Positions 17,205 to 27,800 of a DNA stretch of 64,000 bases are shown one piece after another. Source of the stretch: Nannocystis sp. (GTDB taxonomy: Bacteria; Myxococcota_A; Polyangia; Nannocystales; Nannocystaceae); contig JADJRG010000013.1 of the NCBI GenBank assembly GCA_016712315.1, forward strand, positions 1,061,501 to 1,125,500, read 5' to 3'. Under the pieces are notes generated by a model that did no database searches, was not told where the DNA came from, and saw only the letters and a program-made list of their open reading frames with translations. The first letter of the stretch is position 1, and each line of letters starts with the position of its first letter. The translations under genes were made by a program, and so were the position numbers.

Positions 17205-17942
17205 CTCGTTGAGATGCTCGATCCCGTTCGCCATGCGGCGCATCTCAGCGGTGAGGGGCTGGAGATACGAAGGGCGAGCTTCGGAGGCAGTGGGCGCTTC
17301 CTTTGGTGGCGTAGGTGGCTTGGGTGGCGTAGGTGGCTTGGGTGGCGTAGGTGGTGGCGTAGGTGGCGTAGGTGGTGGCGTAGGTGGTGGCTTAGGTGGC
17401 GTTGGTGGCGGCGTAGGTGGCGTAGGTGGTGGCGTAGGTGGCGTTGGCGGCGTAGGTGGCGTAGGTGGCGTAGGTGGTGGCGCTGCCGTGATCGTGGGCT
17501 CCGCCGTGTTGACGATAGGCGGGAGTGGGTCGAGGTGTCGGCGCTGTTCGATCGTCAAGGGATACTCGAGCGCCGCTGCGATCTTGAGGATGGTGTCGAG
17601 CTTCGGGTTCGGATCGGCATCCCTGAAGACGCTGTTGAGGTGCTGGCGGTTGATCTCCGATCTTCGGGCGAGCTCCACCTGTGTAATGGATGTGGCGACG
17701 CGGGCTTGATCGAGGATCTGCATGAGCCGCACAGGGGTGAGGGGATCGACGCCGACGAGGCCGAGGCCGAGGCCGGCGAGCAGGCGGAGCAGATCACCTG
17801 TGGTGACCCCTTGGGGCGAGGCGTCGAGGAAGCGCTCGAGCTGCTGGTGATCGATCGCAGCGTGGCGCGCGGCGTCTTCAGTCGAGAGGCCGAGGCGATC
17901 GATCCATGCTCGCACGGCGCCGAGGAGGTCTACGGTCTCCAT
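17031..17942 (-). CDS. HTH-type regulator with long Thr/Pro-rich linker
   Basis: ATG 17942 (METVDLLGAVRAWIDRLGL) is the start; the open frame upstream is not protein-like. Two helix-turn-helix-like segments are visible: 'STEDAARHAAIDHQQLERFL' and, as a Cro/CI-type HTH, 'SITQVELARRSEINRQHLN' with 'LDTILKIAAALEYPL'. A linker of about 60 residues made of TPP and KPP units follows, encoded by GGTGGCGTA-like DNA repeats (17290-17480), then 'LTAEMRRMANGIEHLNEH'. After about 17205 this frame becomes Arg/Ser-rich nonsense, while coiled-coil and PDZ sequence continues in the next frame (see 16576-17204). It is divergent from the hypothetical gene at 18190, with about 250 bp between them. Confidence 0.65.
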   Translation of the reverse strand: METVDLLGAVRAWIDRLGLSTEDAARHAAIDHQQLERFLDASPQGVTTGDLLRLLAGLGLGLVGVDPLTPVRLMQILDQARVATSITQVELARRSEINRQHLNSVFRDADPNPKLDTILKIAAALEYPLTIEQRRHLDPLPPIVNTAEPTITAAPPPTPPTPPTPPTPPTPPPTPPTPPPTPPKPPPTPPPTPPTPPPTPPKPPTPPKPPTPPKEAPTASEARPSYLQPLTAEMRRMANGIEHLNEHSRAPHAKARSSRRSKRGTKSWPPRGPRPRSPRRGTSSKRLSSAEGPRRPPRPPPRS

Positions 17943-18189
17943 CGTCTGACCGTAGCCGAGGGAGGAGGTGATGTATACGCGCGAGCTCGCGAGGGGGCAT
18001 ACACGCGCGTTGGAGGTCGATCTCGAGTCATCTCTGGGTCGAGTACAGGTGATCCGCAGGCGACCTTGATGCGATGAACAGGTCACGGCTCGAACGTGAG
18101 CGGGTTGACCTGATCTCGGCCAGGATCCGCAGCCTGTCGATCCTGATACGATCATCCGTTGGACCTTGGACCAAGTAGGGGGGGCGAAG

Positions 18190-18726
18190 ATGGCGAAATC
18201 GAACGAAAAGCGCGGCCAACGAGCGGATGATTCGGAGCGAGCGTTGGAGCAGCAGTTGGCCGAGGAGTACGCGAGGATCAACCAGATCGAGGAGCTCGAT
18301 CCGAAGATCTTGGCGGCGGTGAAGACCTGCCTCGAGCGGATCCCGGGACGAGTTGCGGCGACCCCGGGGACACGGCGGGTGATCGGTGAGCTGATCAGGC
18401 GACTGATCGGGATCATCGGGGTGCCGATCGCGGATCTTCACGGGACGCCGCGAGAGCTCGACCAAGTGATCGCCGAGCTGAGCGGGGAGCAAGAGCTGGG
18501 CGCCCGTGATTTATATAAGGGGCTGATCGCGCTCAACGGCAAGACGAGCCTCGTGCAACGGCCGAGTCGAGGTCGGTGGACGCTGTTGCTTCGCACGGTC
18601 ACCGACCGGCGAGCCGCCGAGCATCTCCAGCTCCTTCAAGAGACGCCCTCGTACCGACTCCCGGTCGCCCCCGTCGCACCGAGCGCGAAGCGGCGCACGA
18701 ACTCGACGTCGTCCTCGGAGTCGTAG
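18190..18726 (+). CDS. Unrecognised helical protein
   Basis: The chosen start, ATG 18190 (MAKSNEKRGQ), follows a G-rich ribosome-binding region. The product of 178 residues is helical and charged: a central block 'LEQQLAEEYARINQIEELDP', a second block 'RVIGELIRRLIGIIGVPIAD', then 'LYKGLIALNGKTSLVQR' and a Ser/Thr tail. No membrane segment or signal is visible. It is divergent from the HTH-Pro gene and could share a regulatory region with it. No function is assigned. Confidence 0.5.
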   Translation: MAKSNEKRGQRADDSERALEQQLAEEYARINQIEELDPKILAAVKTCLERIPGRVAATPGTRRVIGELIRRLIGIIGVPIADLHGTPRELDQVIAELSGEQELGARDLYKGLIALNGKTSLVQRPSRGRWTLLLRTVTDRRAAEHLQLLQETPSYRLPVAPVAPSAKRRTNSTSSSES

Positions 18727-18732
18727 AGGCGC

Positions 18733-18885
18733 GGTCAGGTGTGTCGGGCGTGTCGGGTGTCGGGCCTGTCGGGCCTGTCGGGCCTGTCGGGCCTGTCGGG
18801 CCTGTCGGGCCTGTCGGGTGTCGGGTGTCGGGTGTCGGGCGTGTCGGGCGTGTCGGGCGTGTCGGGCGTGTTGGGCGTGGTCGCC
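18733..18885. repeat. Tandem repeats of GTGTCGGGC / CTGTCGGGC type
   Basis: About 150 bp of 9-bp units (GTCGGGCCT repeated about six times, flanked by GTGTCGGGC and GTCGGGT variants) fill the gap between the hypothetical gene and the SEFIR gene. All six frames through it give only Gly/Pro/Val or Thr/Pro repeats. It is probably non-coding and prone to copy-number change. Confidence 0.85.
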
Positions 18886-18943
18886 ACCAGCTCGCGACGG
18901 CCACGCTCGCCACGTCGGTGTTGGCTGAACTATCGTCGCAGGC

Positions 18944-21263
18944 GTGTCCTTCGGCTCGACGCCTGCCGCGACCACCCAGCCCCCGCGGGTGTTCATCTCG
19001 TGGAGTCACGAGCCCGACCCGCACAGCGAGGCCGCCGTCGTTCACCGATGTCGCGTGCTCGAGCTCGCGGACCAGCTCCGCGCGGGTGGTGTCGACGCCC
19101 AGCTCGACCTCTACGACCCACACCCGCCGGAGGGTTGGCCCGCGTGGATGTCGAGCGGCATCGAGGGCGCCGACTTCATCCTCATCGTCTGCACCACCAC
19201 CTACCTGCAGCGCTGGAAGCGCGAGTTCGTCGACGGCAAGGGCCTCGGCGTCCGCTGGGAGGGGCTGAACCTCCGTAACCTGCTCTACCGCGAGCCTGCC
19301 CGCCAGGCCCGGGTCATCCCCATCCTCTTCGAGGGCGCCTCCCCCAGCGACATCCCCCTCGAGGTCGCCGGCGCGTCGCGGCGTCGCCTCCCCGCTGAGT
19401 ACGACGACCTCTACCGCCACCTCACGAACCAGCCCGCGATCTCCAAGCCCGCGCTCGGCCAGCTTCACCGCGCTGTCGACAACATCCCCGCCCCCGCGCG
19501 TACGATCACCGGCCGCGAGGAGGAGCTCGCTCTCATCGACGCCGGCCTCGCGCGCGGTGGCGCCACCGCGCTGGTCCAGGCGATCTCCGGCCTGGGCGGC
19601 GTCGGCAAGACCCGCATTGCGCTCGAGTACGCCCACACCCGCGCCGCCCACTACGAGCTCCGCTGGTGGGCCTACGCTCACCGCCTCGACAACGACCTCG
19701 CCGAGCTCGCTCGCGCCCTCGGCATCGTCGCCACCGACGACGATATCGACCGAGCCGCCAAGGCCGCCGGCGCCTACCTCCGCAACCACTCGCGCTGGCT
19801 GCTCGTCATCGACAATGCCGACGACCCCGAGCAGTTGCGCCCCCTGCTGCCGACACTCGGCCCCGGCCACGTCCTCATCACCTCGCGCGTTGCTGCGTGG
19901 TACGACGCAGCAACGCCGATCGAGATCAACGTCCTGCCCGCCGACGTCGCGCGCCAACTCCTACTCGATCGCAGCCGTCGCCCCGACGACGGCCACGCCG
20001 CCGACGTCGCGCGCACGCTCGGCTACCTGCCGCTCGCGCTCGTGCAAGCCGCGGCCTACCTCGAGAACTCGCGCGATACCTTCGCCGACTACCTCCCAAT
20101 CCTGCGCAGCGACGGCCTCGACCTCTTTGACGACCCCCTCAGCGACGCCCACGACCCCCTCCACCGCGACCCCGTCGACGCCCACCGTCGCACGGTCGCC
20201 CGCACCTGGCGCCCCAGCATCGAGGCCGTCCGCAGCGCCCCCGACCACGGCCCCGCCGCCGCCGCCCTGCTCGACTTCCTCGCCTTCTTCGACCCCGACG
20301 GCTTCCCCCTCGCGCTCCTGCACGACGAGCCCAACCTGCTCCCCGCGGCGCTCCGTCCTCTCATAGCCTCCAAGCGCGCCCTCAGCGGCGCCCTCGCCCT
20401 GCTCCAGCGCTACTCCCTCATCGACCGTGACGGCGACCGCGTTCGTATCCACCGCCTCGTCCAGCAGGTCACCCGCGACGCCCTCGCCACCGACCAGAGC
20501 CAAGCGCTCGCCGCGGAGGTGGTCACCTGGGCCCGCCACGTGTTCGCCTACAACCCGCACGAGCCCCGCATCAGCGCGGTGCCCACCGGCATCGCCGCCC
20601 AACTCCTCGCCCTCGGCGAGCACACGGGAGGACTTGGCGAAGGCCTACCCGGACTCCACGCCAGCGCAGCGCGACCTCTCCGCGTCCCTTATCAATCTCG
20701 GGGATATCGAGGTGCAGGCCGGCAACCTAGCTCGCGCCCACGATCTCAGCGCCCGCTCGCTCACCATCGCGGAGAACTTGGCGAAGGCCGATCCTCAGGC
20801 GCAGCGCGATCTCTCCGTGTCCCTCCTGAGTCTCGGCGAGGTCGAGGTGCAGGCCGGCAACCTGGCCCGCGCCCGCGACCACTTCGCCCGCTCCCTGGCC
20901 ATCGCGGAGGACTTGGCGAAGGCCGACCTTCACTCCGCGCAGGCGCAGCGCGACCTCGCGTTCTCTTGCGAGAAAATGGCCGAGGTCGATCCTCCGGAGG
21001 CGCTCGAATGGCTCACCCGCGCCGTCGAGATCCGCGCTGCCTGCCAGGCTCAGGATCCCACGAATGCCGTGGTCGAGCGCGAACTCGCGGTTGCGCTTTT
21101 TCAGCTCGGCAAAGCCCAACGCTCCGCCGGAGCCAATGCCTCGGCCGTCGTATCGCTTCGCCGGGCTGCGTCACTCTTCACCAAGCTCCTCCAAGCTGGC
21201 GCGCTCGATCCACGCCTCGTTGCCCTCGCTGACCAGCTCGCGGCCGAATTCCCGGACGCCTGA
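18944..21263 (+). pseudogene. SEFIR-NB-ARC-TPR STAND protein, frameshifted in the repeat region
   Basis: From GTG 18944 an N-terminal SEFIR (TIR-like) domain is visible: RVFISWSHEPD, 'LADQLRAGGVDAQLDLYD', 'DFILIVCTTTYLQRW'. An NB-ARC NTPase follows, with Walker A GLGGVGKT near residue 220, Walker B WLLVIDN, sensor LITSR and GYLPLAL. Winged-helix-like sequence follows. Near 20625 (after GIAAQLLALGEH) the protein leaves the frame, and TPR units continue in the +1 frame ('REDLAKAYPDSTPAQRDLS', 'LGEVEVQAGNLARARDHF') to 21263. STAND proteins of this type sense a ligand through the repeats and trigger a TIR-like effector, often in antiphage or self/non-self responses. The break may reflect loss of TPR units by recombination, or a sequence error. 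Confidence 0.75.
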
Positions 21264-21560
21264 GCCCTCGTCGCGCGGCGCCGTCGCCAGCTTGCTTCGT
21301 CGCACTCTCGACCAAGAGCGCCAGCGGACGACGCCAACCCCGCGATCACACCGGGCCAGCGGCGTCGGTTGCGATCTCGATCAGATCCACCAGCGGAGAC
21401 CACACGGAGCTCTGCTCCGCGGCATGGCGCGCGTACACGAGGGCCACGCCTGGCGGTGAGGCTCGACTTCGCTTGCTCGTGGCCGTTATCGTGCTCGCGT
21501 CCACCTGGCGTACCGCGCGCTTGCCGTCCATTGCGGGGCATGCGACCATCGCGAGCGTTT
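21264..21560. other. Intergenic region before the ternary conflict operon
   Basis: About 300 bp. A frame open from 21369 joins the EAD gene but has an Arg/Pro-rich, non-coding look up to ATG 21561. The region presumably holds the operon promoter. No distinct operator, repeat or terminator was seen. Confidence 0.35.
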
Positions 21561-23855
21561 ATGAGCCCGCCTCTGGAGCCGACCACACCGCGGGCCGCCC
21601 TGCATGCGCTCTTCATCGAGCTCTTTACGGCGCAGGAGCTGCGTTGGTGGCTGCGCTCTGGCGAAGATGCCAACATCATCGCCGAACTGCCGGAGGAGGG
21701 GCCCCTGGCGGCGCTGGCTGAACGGGCGCTCACGGCTCTTGAGAGCCGTGGACAGATCGATACGGGCTTCTTCGCGCGCCTGGCGGCCGAGCGCCCGGGC
21801 AAGAAGGCGGCCATTGCGGCTGTCGCCGAGCACTGGTGCGCGATCGAGCCGGCTACCACGCCGCGCCCGCGCGCGAAGTCCTCGCTGATCAAGAGCCGCC
21901 GCGAGACTCCGTATCCACCGGAGCAGAAGCGGCACGAGATCGTCCTCCGCGGCGAGCGGAGAGCCGACGTGATCCGCTGGGGCCTGCATGTGCATGGTGA
22001 GGCGAAGGCCGAGGCGAGCTTCGATGTCGCGGGGGTCCAGGCTGCACTGCACCAGGCGACAGGCTGGCTCCGGGCGCCGAAGGCGGCCATGGCGGCAGCG
22101 CTGGGCGAGACGCTGGGGCGCTTGCTCTTCGGCGATGAGAGCGATCCCGGCCTTCAGCGGGCGCTGCGGCGGCTCTTCGGGCGGCCGAAAGATGCCGAGG
22201 ATCTTGTCCTGCGGCCCGCCTACGCGCCGGTGCGAGCGCGAATTGTCGTCGAGGATCCCGGGCTCCGTGGCTTGCCTTGGCCCCTCGCGGCGCTTGATGG
22301 GCGCCTCCTGGCGGACGATGGCTGGACCTTCGAGGTGGCCGATGACTTGGATCTGGACGCGCATGTGCGGCTCCCTGGGTCGTGCTCGCTCCTCGTCATC
22401 GCCCCACACGCGGTCGCGCCGGAGATCGATATCGCTCGCCACCTCCGCGAGCTCGACGAGCTCCTCGCCCGGATCTGGCCGCTTGTCGCGGAGCGCGGCC
22501 GGCTCGCTGAGCACCGCCTGATCGCCCGCACGGAGGCCGAGATCGCCAAGATCTATCGGGACCGCCGGCAACCCGAGGTAATCTATGTCGTCGGCAAGGC
22601 GCAGCTCATCACCGATGAAGAGCCGCGGATCGTGCTCGACGGCGAGTATGGCGGCAGCAACCCGGTCGGGCTCGACGCGCTGGTTCGGGGTTTGGGCGGC
22701 GCGCAGGTCGTGTTCTTGAACCTCCTCGGCCGCGGGCTCCAGGCGCTCGCTTCCGCGCCCCTTGAAGGACCCTCTGCCGTTGTTGTACCGCTCGCCGCTG
22801 CCGACGGCGCCGACGTGATGGACGTCGGCCTCGCCTGGTTGGAGGCGCTCCTTCGTCGCGGCTTCGGGCCGGTGGAGGCGCTCGACGCAGCGCTCTGCGA
22901 GGGGGCGGGAGAGCGCGCGGCGCTGATGCTCACGCGCACCCGCTTCCGCACCTGGAAGACCTCGGTCGCGCCGACCGTCGATTTCGCCCGCAAAGTCCCC
23001 GTCCGCCTCGACCGCAGCGCCCAACGCACCCGGCTCTTCGACAAGCTCGTCGACTTCGCCGGGGGGCCGCAGCGCCTGCTCTCGGTGGTCGTGCCCGCGC
23101 CGCCGGACCAGCGACCCGAGCGGCTCGGCGCGATCCTCCTGCAGCACGTCCAGGAGCGCCTCCGTGGCCGCGACCTCCACCTGCTCGACCGATCGCTCCC
23201 CTTCCCGGACAAGGCATCGGGCGCTCGTCTGCGGACCCGACTCGAGCGGAACCTGTCAGAGGGGCTGCTCGATCGCCGCGACGACGAGACCCTCGAACGC
23301 GCGCTCGCCCGCTTTGTCGAGGATGACGCCCGTCAACGCGGACTCGCCCGCGGGACCCGCCGCGTCCTCTGGATCGACTGGCAGCAGATCGGGCGCTCCC
23401 CTGGTGCGCCGGTCACGGCCGAGCTGCTCGAGACCTGGCTCGCCTTCGGCGCCGATGTCGCGGCTCAATGTCCGTCGTCCGTCAAGATCCTCTCGCTGGT
23501 GACCGCGGTCGCTTCGCCCGGCGGCTGCGCGGCGATCCACGACTTCCTCGGGCGCGAGCTCCTCGAGGCGCCGATCGGCCGCACACTGATCTCCGAAAGC
23601 GCCGACTTCATCACCCTACCGACCGCGGGCGACTTGAGTCTCCACGACCTCCACGACTATCTCAATCACCACGCGAGCTGTCCGAATGACCTGGTAGTCC
23701 CGGCGGCGTCCGCGATCTTCGCGGAGACTGGCGGCAACTATGAGAAGACGGTGACGCGGCTCGAGGAGATCGAGCGGAGCGTGGCCTGGTCCTCCCTCGC
23801 CGCGACCGCCCCGCTCCCGGGCAAGTCCACCACATCCTCCAGGACCTTCACATGA
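21561..23855 (+). CDS. EAD1 plus inactive CHAT-like protein of a MoxR ternary conflict system
   Basis: ATG 21561 (MSPPLEPTTPRAALHALF) starts an EAD1 domain (residues 8-95: 'LFIELFTAQELRWWLRSGED', FFARLAAERPGKKAAI). Residues 130-480 have the secondary structure of a CHAT domain, but the His motif reads VIYVVGKAQ and the Cys motif VVFLNLLGRG, so neither catalytic residue is present. The last 250 residues (VLWIDWQQIG, 'ELLETWLAFGADVAAQCP', 'SVKILSLVTAVASPGG') resemble the degenerate NTPase-like module (iSTAND) described in such systems, though this match is weak. Its stop overlaps the MoxR start by 4 bp (ATGA). The likely role is the adaptor that couples the MoxR/FGE pair to other EAD effectors in the window. 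Confidence 0.65.
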   Translation: MSPPLEPTTPRAALHALFIELFTAQELRWWLRSGEDANIIAELPEEGPLAALAERALTALESRGQIDTGFFARLAAERPGKKAAIAAVAEHWCAIEPATTPRPRAKSSLIKSRRETPYPPEQKRHEIVLRGERRADVIRWGLHVHGEAKAEASFDVAGVQAALHQATGWLRAPKAAMAAALGETLGRLLFGDESDPGLQRALRRLFGRPKDAEDLVLRPAYAPVRARIVVEDPGLRGLPWPLAALDGRLLADDGWTFEVADDLDLDAHVRLPGSCSLLVIAPHAVAPEIDIARHLRELDELLARIWPLVAERGRLAEHRLIARTEAEIAKIYRDRRQPEVIYVVGKAQLITDEEPRIVLDGEYGGSNPVGLDALVRGLGGAQVVFLNLLGRGLQALASAPLEGPSAVVVPLAAADGADVMDVGLAWLEALLRRGFGPVEALDAALCEGAGERAALMLTRTRFRTWKTSVAPTVDFARKVPVRLDRSAQRTRLFDKLVDFAGGPQRLLSVVVPAPPDQRPERLGAILLQHVQERLRGRDLHLLDRSLPFPDKASGARLRTRLERNLSEGLLDRRDDETLERALARFVEDDARQRGLARGTRRVLWIDWQQIGRSPGAPVTAELLETWLAFGADVAAQCPSSVKILSLVTAVASPGGCAAIHDFLGRELLEAPIGRTLISESADFITLPTAGDLSLHDLHDYLNHHASCPNDLVVPAASAIFAETGGNYEKTVTRLEEIERSVAWSSLAATAPLPGKSTTSSRTFT

Positions 23856-24820
23856 ACCAGCCGCCCTTCGATCTCGTTCGCCGCCAGCGCCCCGATGACA
23901 CCTCACCGGAGCTGCTCCTACGGCGCCAGATCCCCGAAAATCTGCATGATCTCCGGCACGGCGCCGCCGCGTTCCAAGTCGATGATGATCTCGCGGCCGC
24001 GATCAACGTCGCCCTCGCTGTCGGCGCGCCGCTGCTCCTCACGGGCGAGCCCGGTACGGGCAAGAGCCAGGTCGCCTACTACTTGGTCCACTACTTCGGG
24101 CTCGAGACGAACACGACCACGAATGAGTGGGGGCAGCCCTATGTCTTCCACGTCAAGTCGCAGAGCAGCGCGCGCGATCTGCTCTACACCTTCGACACCG
24201 TCGCCTACTTCCACGCCGCGCAGGGGCGCGACGGGGCCGAGATCGACAAGCGCCGCTTCATCCGGCGTGGGCCCCTGTGGACGGCCATCGACGCCCTCCG
24301 CGGCGATCTTCCGCGGCGAGCTCCGAGGCCCGCGGTGCTGCTGATCGACGAGATCGACAAGGCCCCGCGCGACTTCCCCAACGACCTGCTCCGTGAGCTC
24401 GACCAGTATACGTTTGAGGTGCCGGAGACCGGGGAGAAGGTCGAGCGGCCGAAAGGGGTCGCGCCGCCCGTGGTCGTGATCACCAGCAACTCGGAGAAGC
24501 GGCTCCCGGAGGCGTTCCTCCGCCGCTGCATCTTCCACCACGTCGAGTTCAGCGAGGAGACGCTGCGCCGCGCGGTCGAGGTGCGGCGGCGCGCGGGCGA
24601 CCTGCGCCGACTCGATGACAACACCCTCGCGGCGGCGCAGCAGCGCTTTATGGAGGTGCGTGGCCAGGATCTGAGCAAGAAGCCGGCGACCGCCGAGTTC
24701 TTGACCTGGCTGACCGCGCTCGAAGCCCACGGGGTCACCCGCGAGATGATCCAGGGGCGCCGTCTCCCGCTCGTCGGCGCCCTGCTCAAGGACACCGACG
24801 ACTGCAAGCGCTTCGCGTGA
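23852..24820 (+). CDS. MoxR-family AAA+ ATPase
   Basis: A 322-residue AAA+ protein. Walker A is GEPGTGKS at residues 65-72, Walker B is 'AVLLIDEIDKAPRDFPNDLL' near 160, followed by sensor-1 'VVVITSNSEKRLPEAFLRR' and a short helical lid. This is the pattern of MoxR ATPases, which act with vWA-domain partners as remodelling chaperones. The gene overlaps both neighbours by 4 bp, so the three products are made together and probably form a complex. In published analyses of ternary conflict systems the MoxR ATPase is the NTP-dependent switch between a sensor and an effector adaptor; applying that here is inference. Confidence 0.9.
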   Translation: MNQPPFDLVRRQRPDDTSPELLLRRQIPENLHDLRHGAAAFQVDDDLAAAINVALAVGAPLLLTGEPGTGKSQVAYYLVHYFGLETNTTTNEWGQPYVFHVKSQSSARDLLYTFDTVAYFHAAQGRDGAEIDKRRFIRRGPLWTAIDALRGDLPRRAPRPAVLLIDEIDKAPRDFPNDLLRELDQYTFEVPETGEKVERPKGVAPPVVVITSNSEKRLPEAFLRRCIFHHVEFSEETLRRAVEVRRRAGDLRRLDDNTLAAAQQRFMEVRGQDLSKKPATAEFLTWLTALEAHGVTREMIQGRRLPLVGALLKDTDDCKRFA

Positions 24821-27800
24821 GAGAGGGCCTGCTCGTGCGAGAGGAGCTCGATCGTCTCTATGAGCGGCTGGGCAGCGAGAGGATCGACGTCGGCGTCACG
24901 GCGCGCGTTCGCGCTGAGCATGTGCTCGCGGCGATGGGCCTGCTCGGCCGCGACAGCGGAGAGTTCGTCGGCATGCTCGACAAAGACGAGGCCGACGCGC
25001 GCAAGGTGCGGCGGGCGCTGCGGGCGATCTTTGCCAAGTCGATCGAGCAAGGCGAGCGCTTCGAACGGGTGTTTGCGGCGTGGATGCGCCAACTCCCGCG
25101 GGTACGCTCCCCTACGACCGATGGCGGCACCAAGGGGCTCGGCGCAACCGAGGGGAGTGGTGCCAGCGCGGGCAGCGGAACGCCCGTCGAGCACAGGCCT
25201 CGGCAGTGGTTGTGGGCGCTCGCCGGGGTCTTGATCGTCGGCGGAGGCGGCGTCTTCGTGGCCGTGTGGAAGGCAGACTCCGATCGTGGCGGCGTGCTCG
25301 TGGTGGAGGTGATCCAAAAACTGACGCACGCCATCGAGCCCGAACCCGAACCCGAGCCCGAACCCGAGCCCGAACCCGAGCCCGAACCCGAGCCCGAACC
25401 CGAGCCCGAACCCGAGCCTGTCCCTTTCTGGCGCCCCCTGCTCGCCCTGGCGGCCCTCGGTGTGACCGCGGGTTTTTATACGGCTCGGCTCTTGCGCCCC
25501 CGCCTGCCGCCGCTACCTCCACCGCCGAAGCGTCAGGGCACGGAGGGCCGACGTCCGCCGCACCTCCCAGCGGTGCGCCAGATCTTCCTCGATCGCGCCG
25601 ACGAGAGCGCGCTCGTCTGGGGCATCGAGCGCTACCGCAGCGAAGAGCTCCTCGATCGCCTGGACGTCACGCGCACCGTCGTGGCCACGGCGGAGCAGGG
25701 CGGCGTGGTCGCGTTGCGCTACGAGTACGCCCACGAGTATCGCGGGGTCTGGCTCTGGATCGATCGCCGAACGCTGCACGCCGACGGCATGCTCCGACTG
25801 GTCGCCGAGATCGAAGGAGCGCTCCAAGCGGCGGATCTGCCGGTCTATCGCGCTCACTACGACGGCGTCCCGGACGTCCTCGAGATCGAGGGCCGTCGTG
25901 TCAGGCCCTACCATCTCGGCGATCTTTATCGCTATACGCGGATCGCGGTCTTCACCGACGGCATGGACCTCGTCGGCGATCTCGCCGAGCCGACCGGCGC
26001 AGCGGCAGATCTCATGCGCGAGCTGGCCTCGTGGCAGGGCCTCGCGTTCGTCGCGATGGGCGAGAGCGCGGGCGATCTCGCGGCCCGACTCGTCCCCCAC
26101 GGCGTTGTGGTGATCGCTCCCATGGACGCCGTCGCGCACCTCGCTGGGGCGCGGTCGAGTCCGCGAGGGCAAGCCGGGCCAGACCTCCGGCTGTGGGAGG
26201 CCGCCTGTGCGATCGCGGGGCGGACGATCGGCGAAGATGAAGCTCATGGGCTACGTGTGAAGCTAGGCCTCGATGTCTCGCCCTGGTCGCTCCAGGGGCT
26301 CCAGGAGGTCGCCGCGGGGCCCACTGGTAAGCTCGAGTGGTCGGCTTCGCGGCGGGGTCGGGTGCTGCAAGACCTCGAGCGAATGGAGCCGTTGCCGAAG
26401 GTGGGTGCGACGCTCCCCGGGGAGGGCGTTCGCGCGCGGGCGTTGTCGTACTGGCGGGGTCGCTATGACGCCGTGGTGGATGTGTGGGCGAAGCACGATT
26501 CGGGGTGGCGAGAGAGCGCGCCAGGGCGGCTGGTCCGGGTGGAGAGGGCGGCGCTGGACCTCTGGGAGCGCCCGCGGGAGGCGGTGAAGGCGCTGTACGA
26601 GATGCATGGCGGCGACAAGCCTGGGGGGGACGTCCAGGAGCGCATCCGAGATGTGATGGCCGGGTACGTCGACCGTGAAGCCAAACCCAGCGAAGAGCAA
26701 GTACGCCTGCCCTGGCGCCTGGGCGACCTCAGCGCGAGCGAACGCTTGACGTTGGGCAAGCTCGGCTTCCCGGGCGCGCTCGAGGCCTTGTCCCGGACGT
26801 GGCCATATGCGGTCGTGGCTGGTTTGGTGGTGGCGGGTATCGGGTGGTCAGTGGTCGGTGGTCGCGTGAGTGAGGCGCAACTCCGGGGGCTGGTGGTCGC
26901 GGTGGTCGTGGTGGGTTTGAGCGCGGCGGTGGTCGCGGTGGTTGCGCGCCAGTGGGCAGAGATGGCGCGGAGAGAGGTCACTGCGGGCCTGGCGATGTGT
27001 GTTGTCGCGTTACTCGCGCTGGTGACGCTACCAGACGGGGGGGGCGATATGGACGCTCTCTTAGAGTCGACGACATCCCGAGATGACGCGTCAATCAGTA
27101 CGACGTCACAGGCCGAGACGAGCACAAGCGGCGCGGGGGATACGACGGCGAAGGAAGGCAGCGGGGACAACGGCGGTGAAGATAGTACGTCAGCAGCGGA
27201 TGTACCCGTGCCGCTCCCCCCTCCGCTGCCGCTGTCGCCATGCCCATCGGGGACGCGGTGGGTGGGTGAGCAATGCAAGCCGATTGTTTGTAAGCAGGGT
27301 ACGGAGCTAAAGGGTAGTCGGTGTGTTGCCATGAAGTGCCGCGAGGGGGAGCGGTTGGAAGGGGGAGAGTGCGTAATTGAGGAGAAGGTAATTCCGGTGG
27401 CCGCGGGGCCTGAAATGATTGTCGACGTTGACCTCCGGCCACCCGTGGAAAATCGATGCCCAAGTGGCATGGCGTTCATCGAGGGTGGGAGTTTTGACGG
27501 GCATACGGTCGGTGGCTTCTGCATGGACATCACGGAGGTGACGGTGGCGGCGTTTGGGGACAGGGCGACGGAGGCGAACAAGGAGAGCGATTATTGCAAT
27601 GCCAAGCATAGCGACCGAGGAAGGCACCCGATGAACTGTGTGAGCTGGGATGAGGCGAAGGCGCATTGCGTGGCGCGGGGTAAGAGGCTGCCGACGGAGT
27701 GGGAGTGGGAGTGGGCAGCGCGGGGGCGGGAGGAGGGACGGAGGTACCCGTGGGGAGTCGCGGCACCGACGTGCAGGCTGGCGGTGATGTTCGACCAGCG

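Noticed and set aside
17290..17480. Non-coding GGTGGCGTA repeat
   Set aside because: It encodes the in-frame TPP/KPP linker of the HTH protein, so it is a coding repeat.
25330..25420. Independent repeat element of GAGCCCGAACCC units
   Set aside because: It encodes the Glu-Pro linker of the FGE sensor between two membrane helices.
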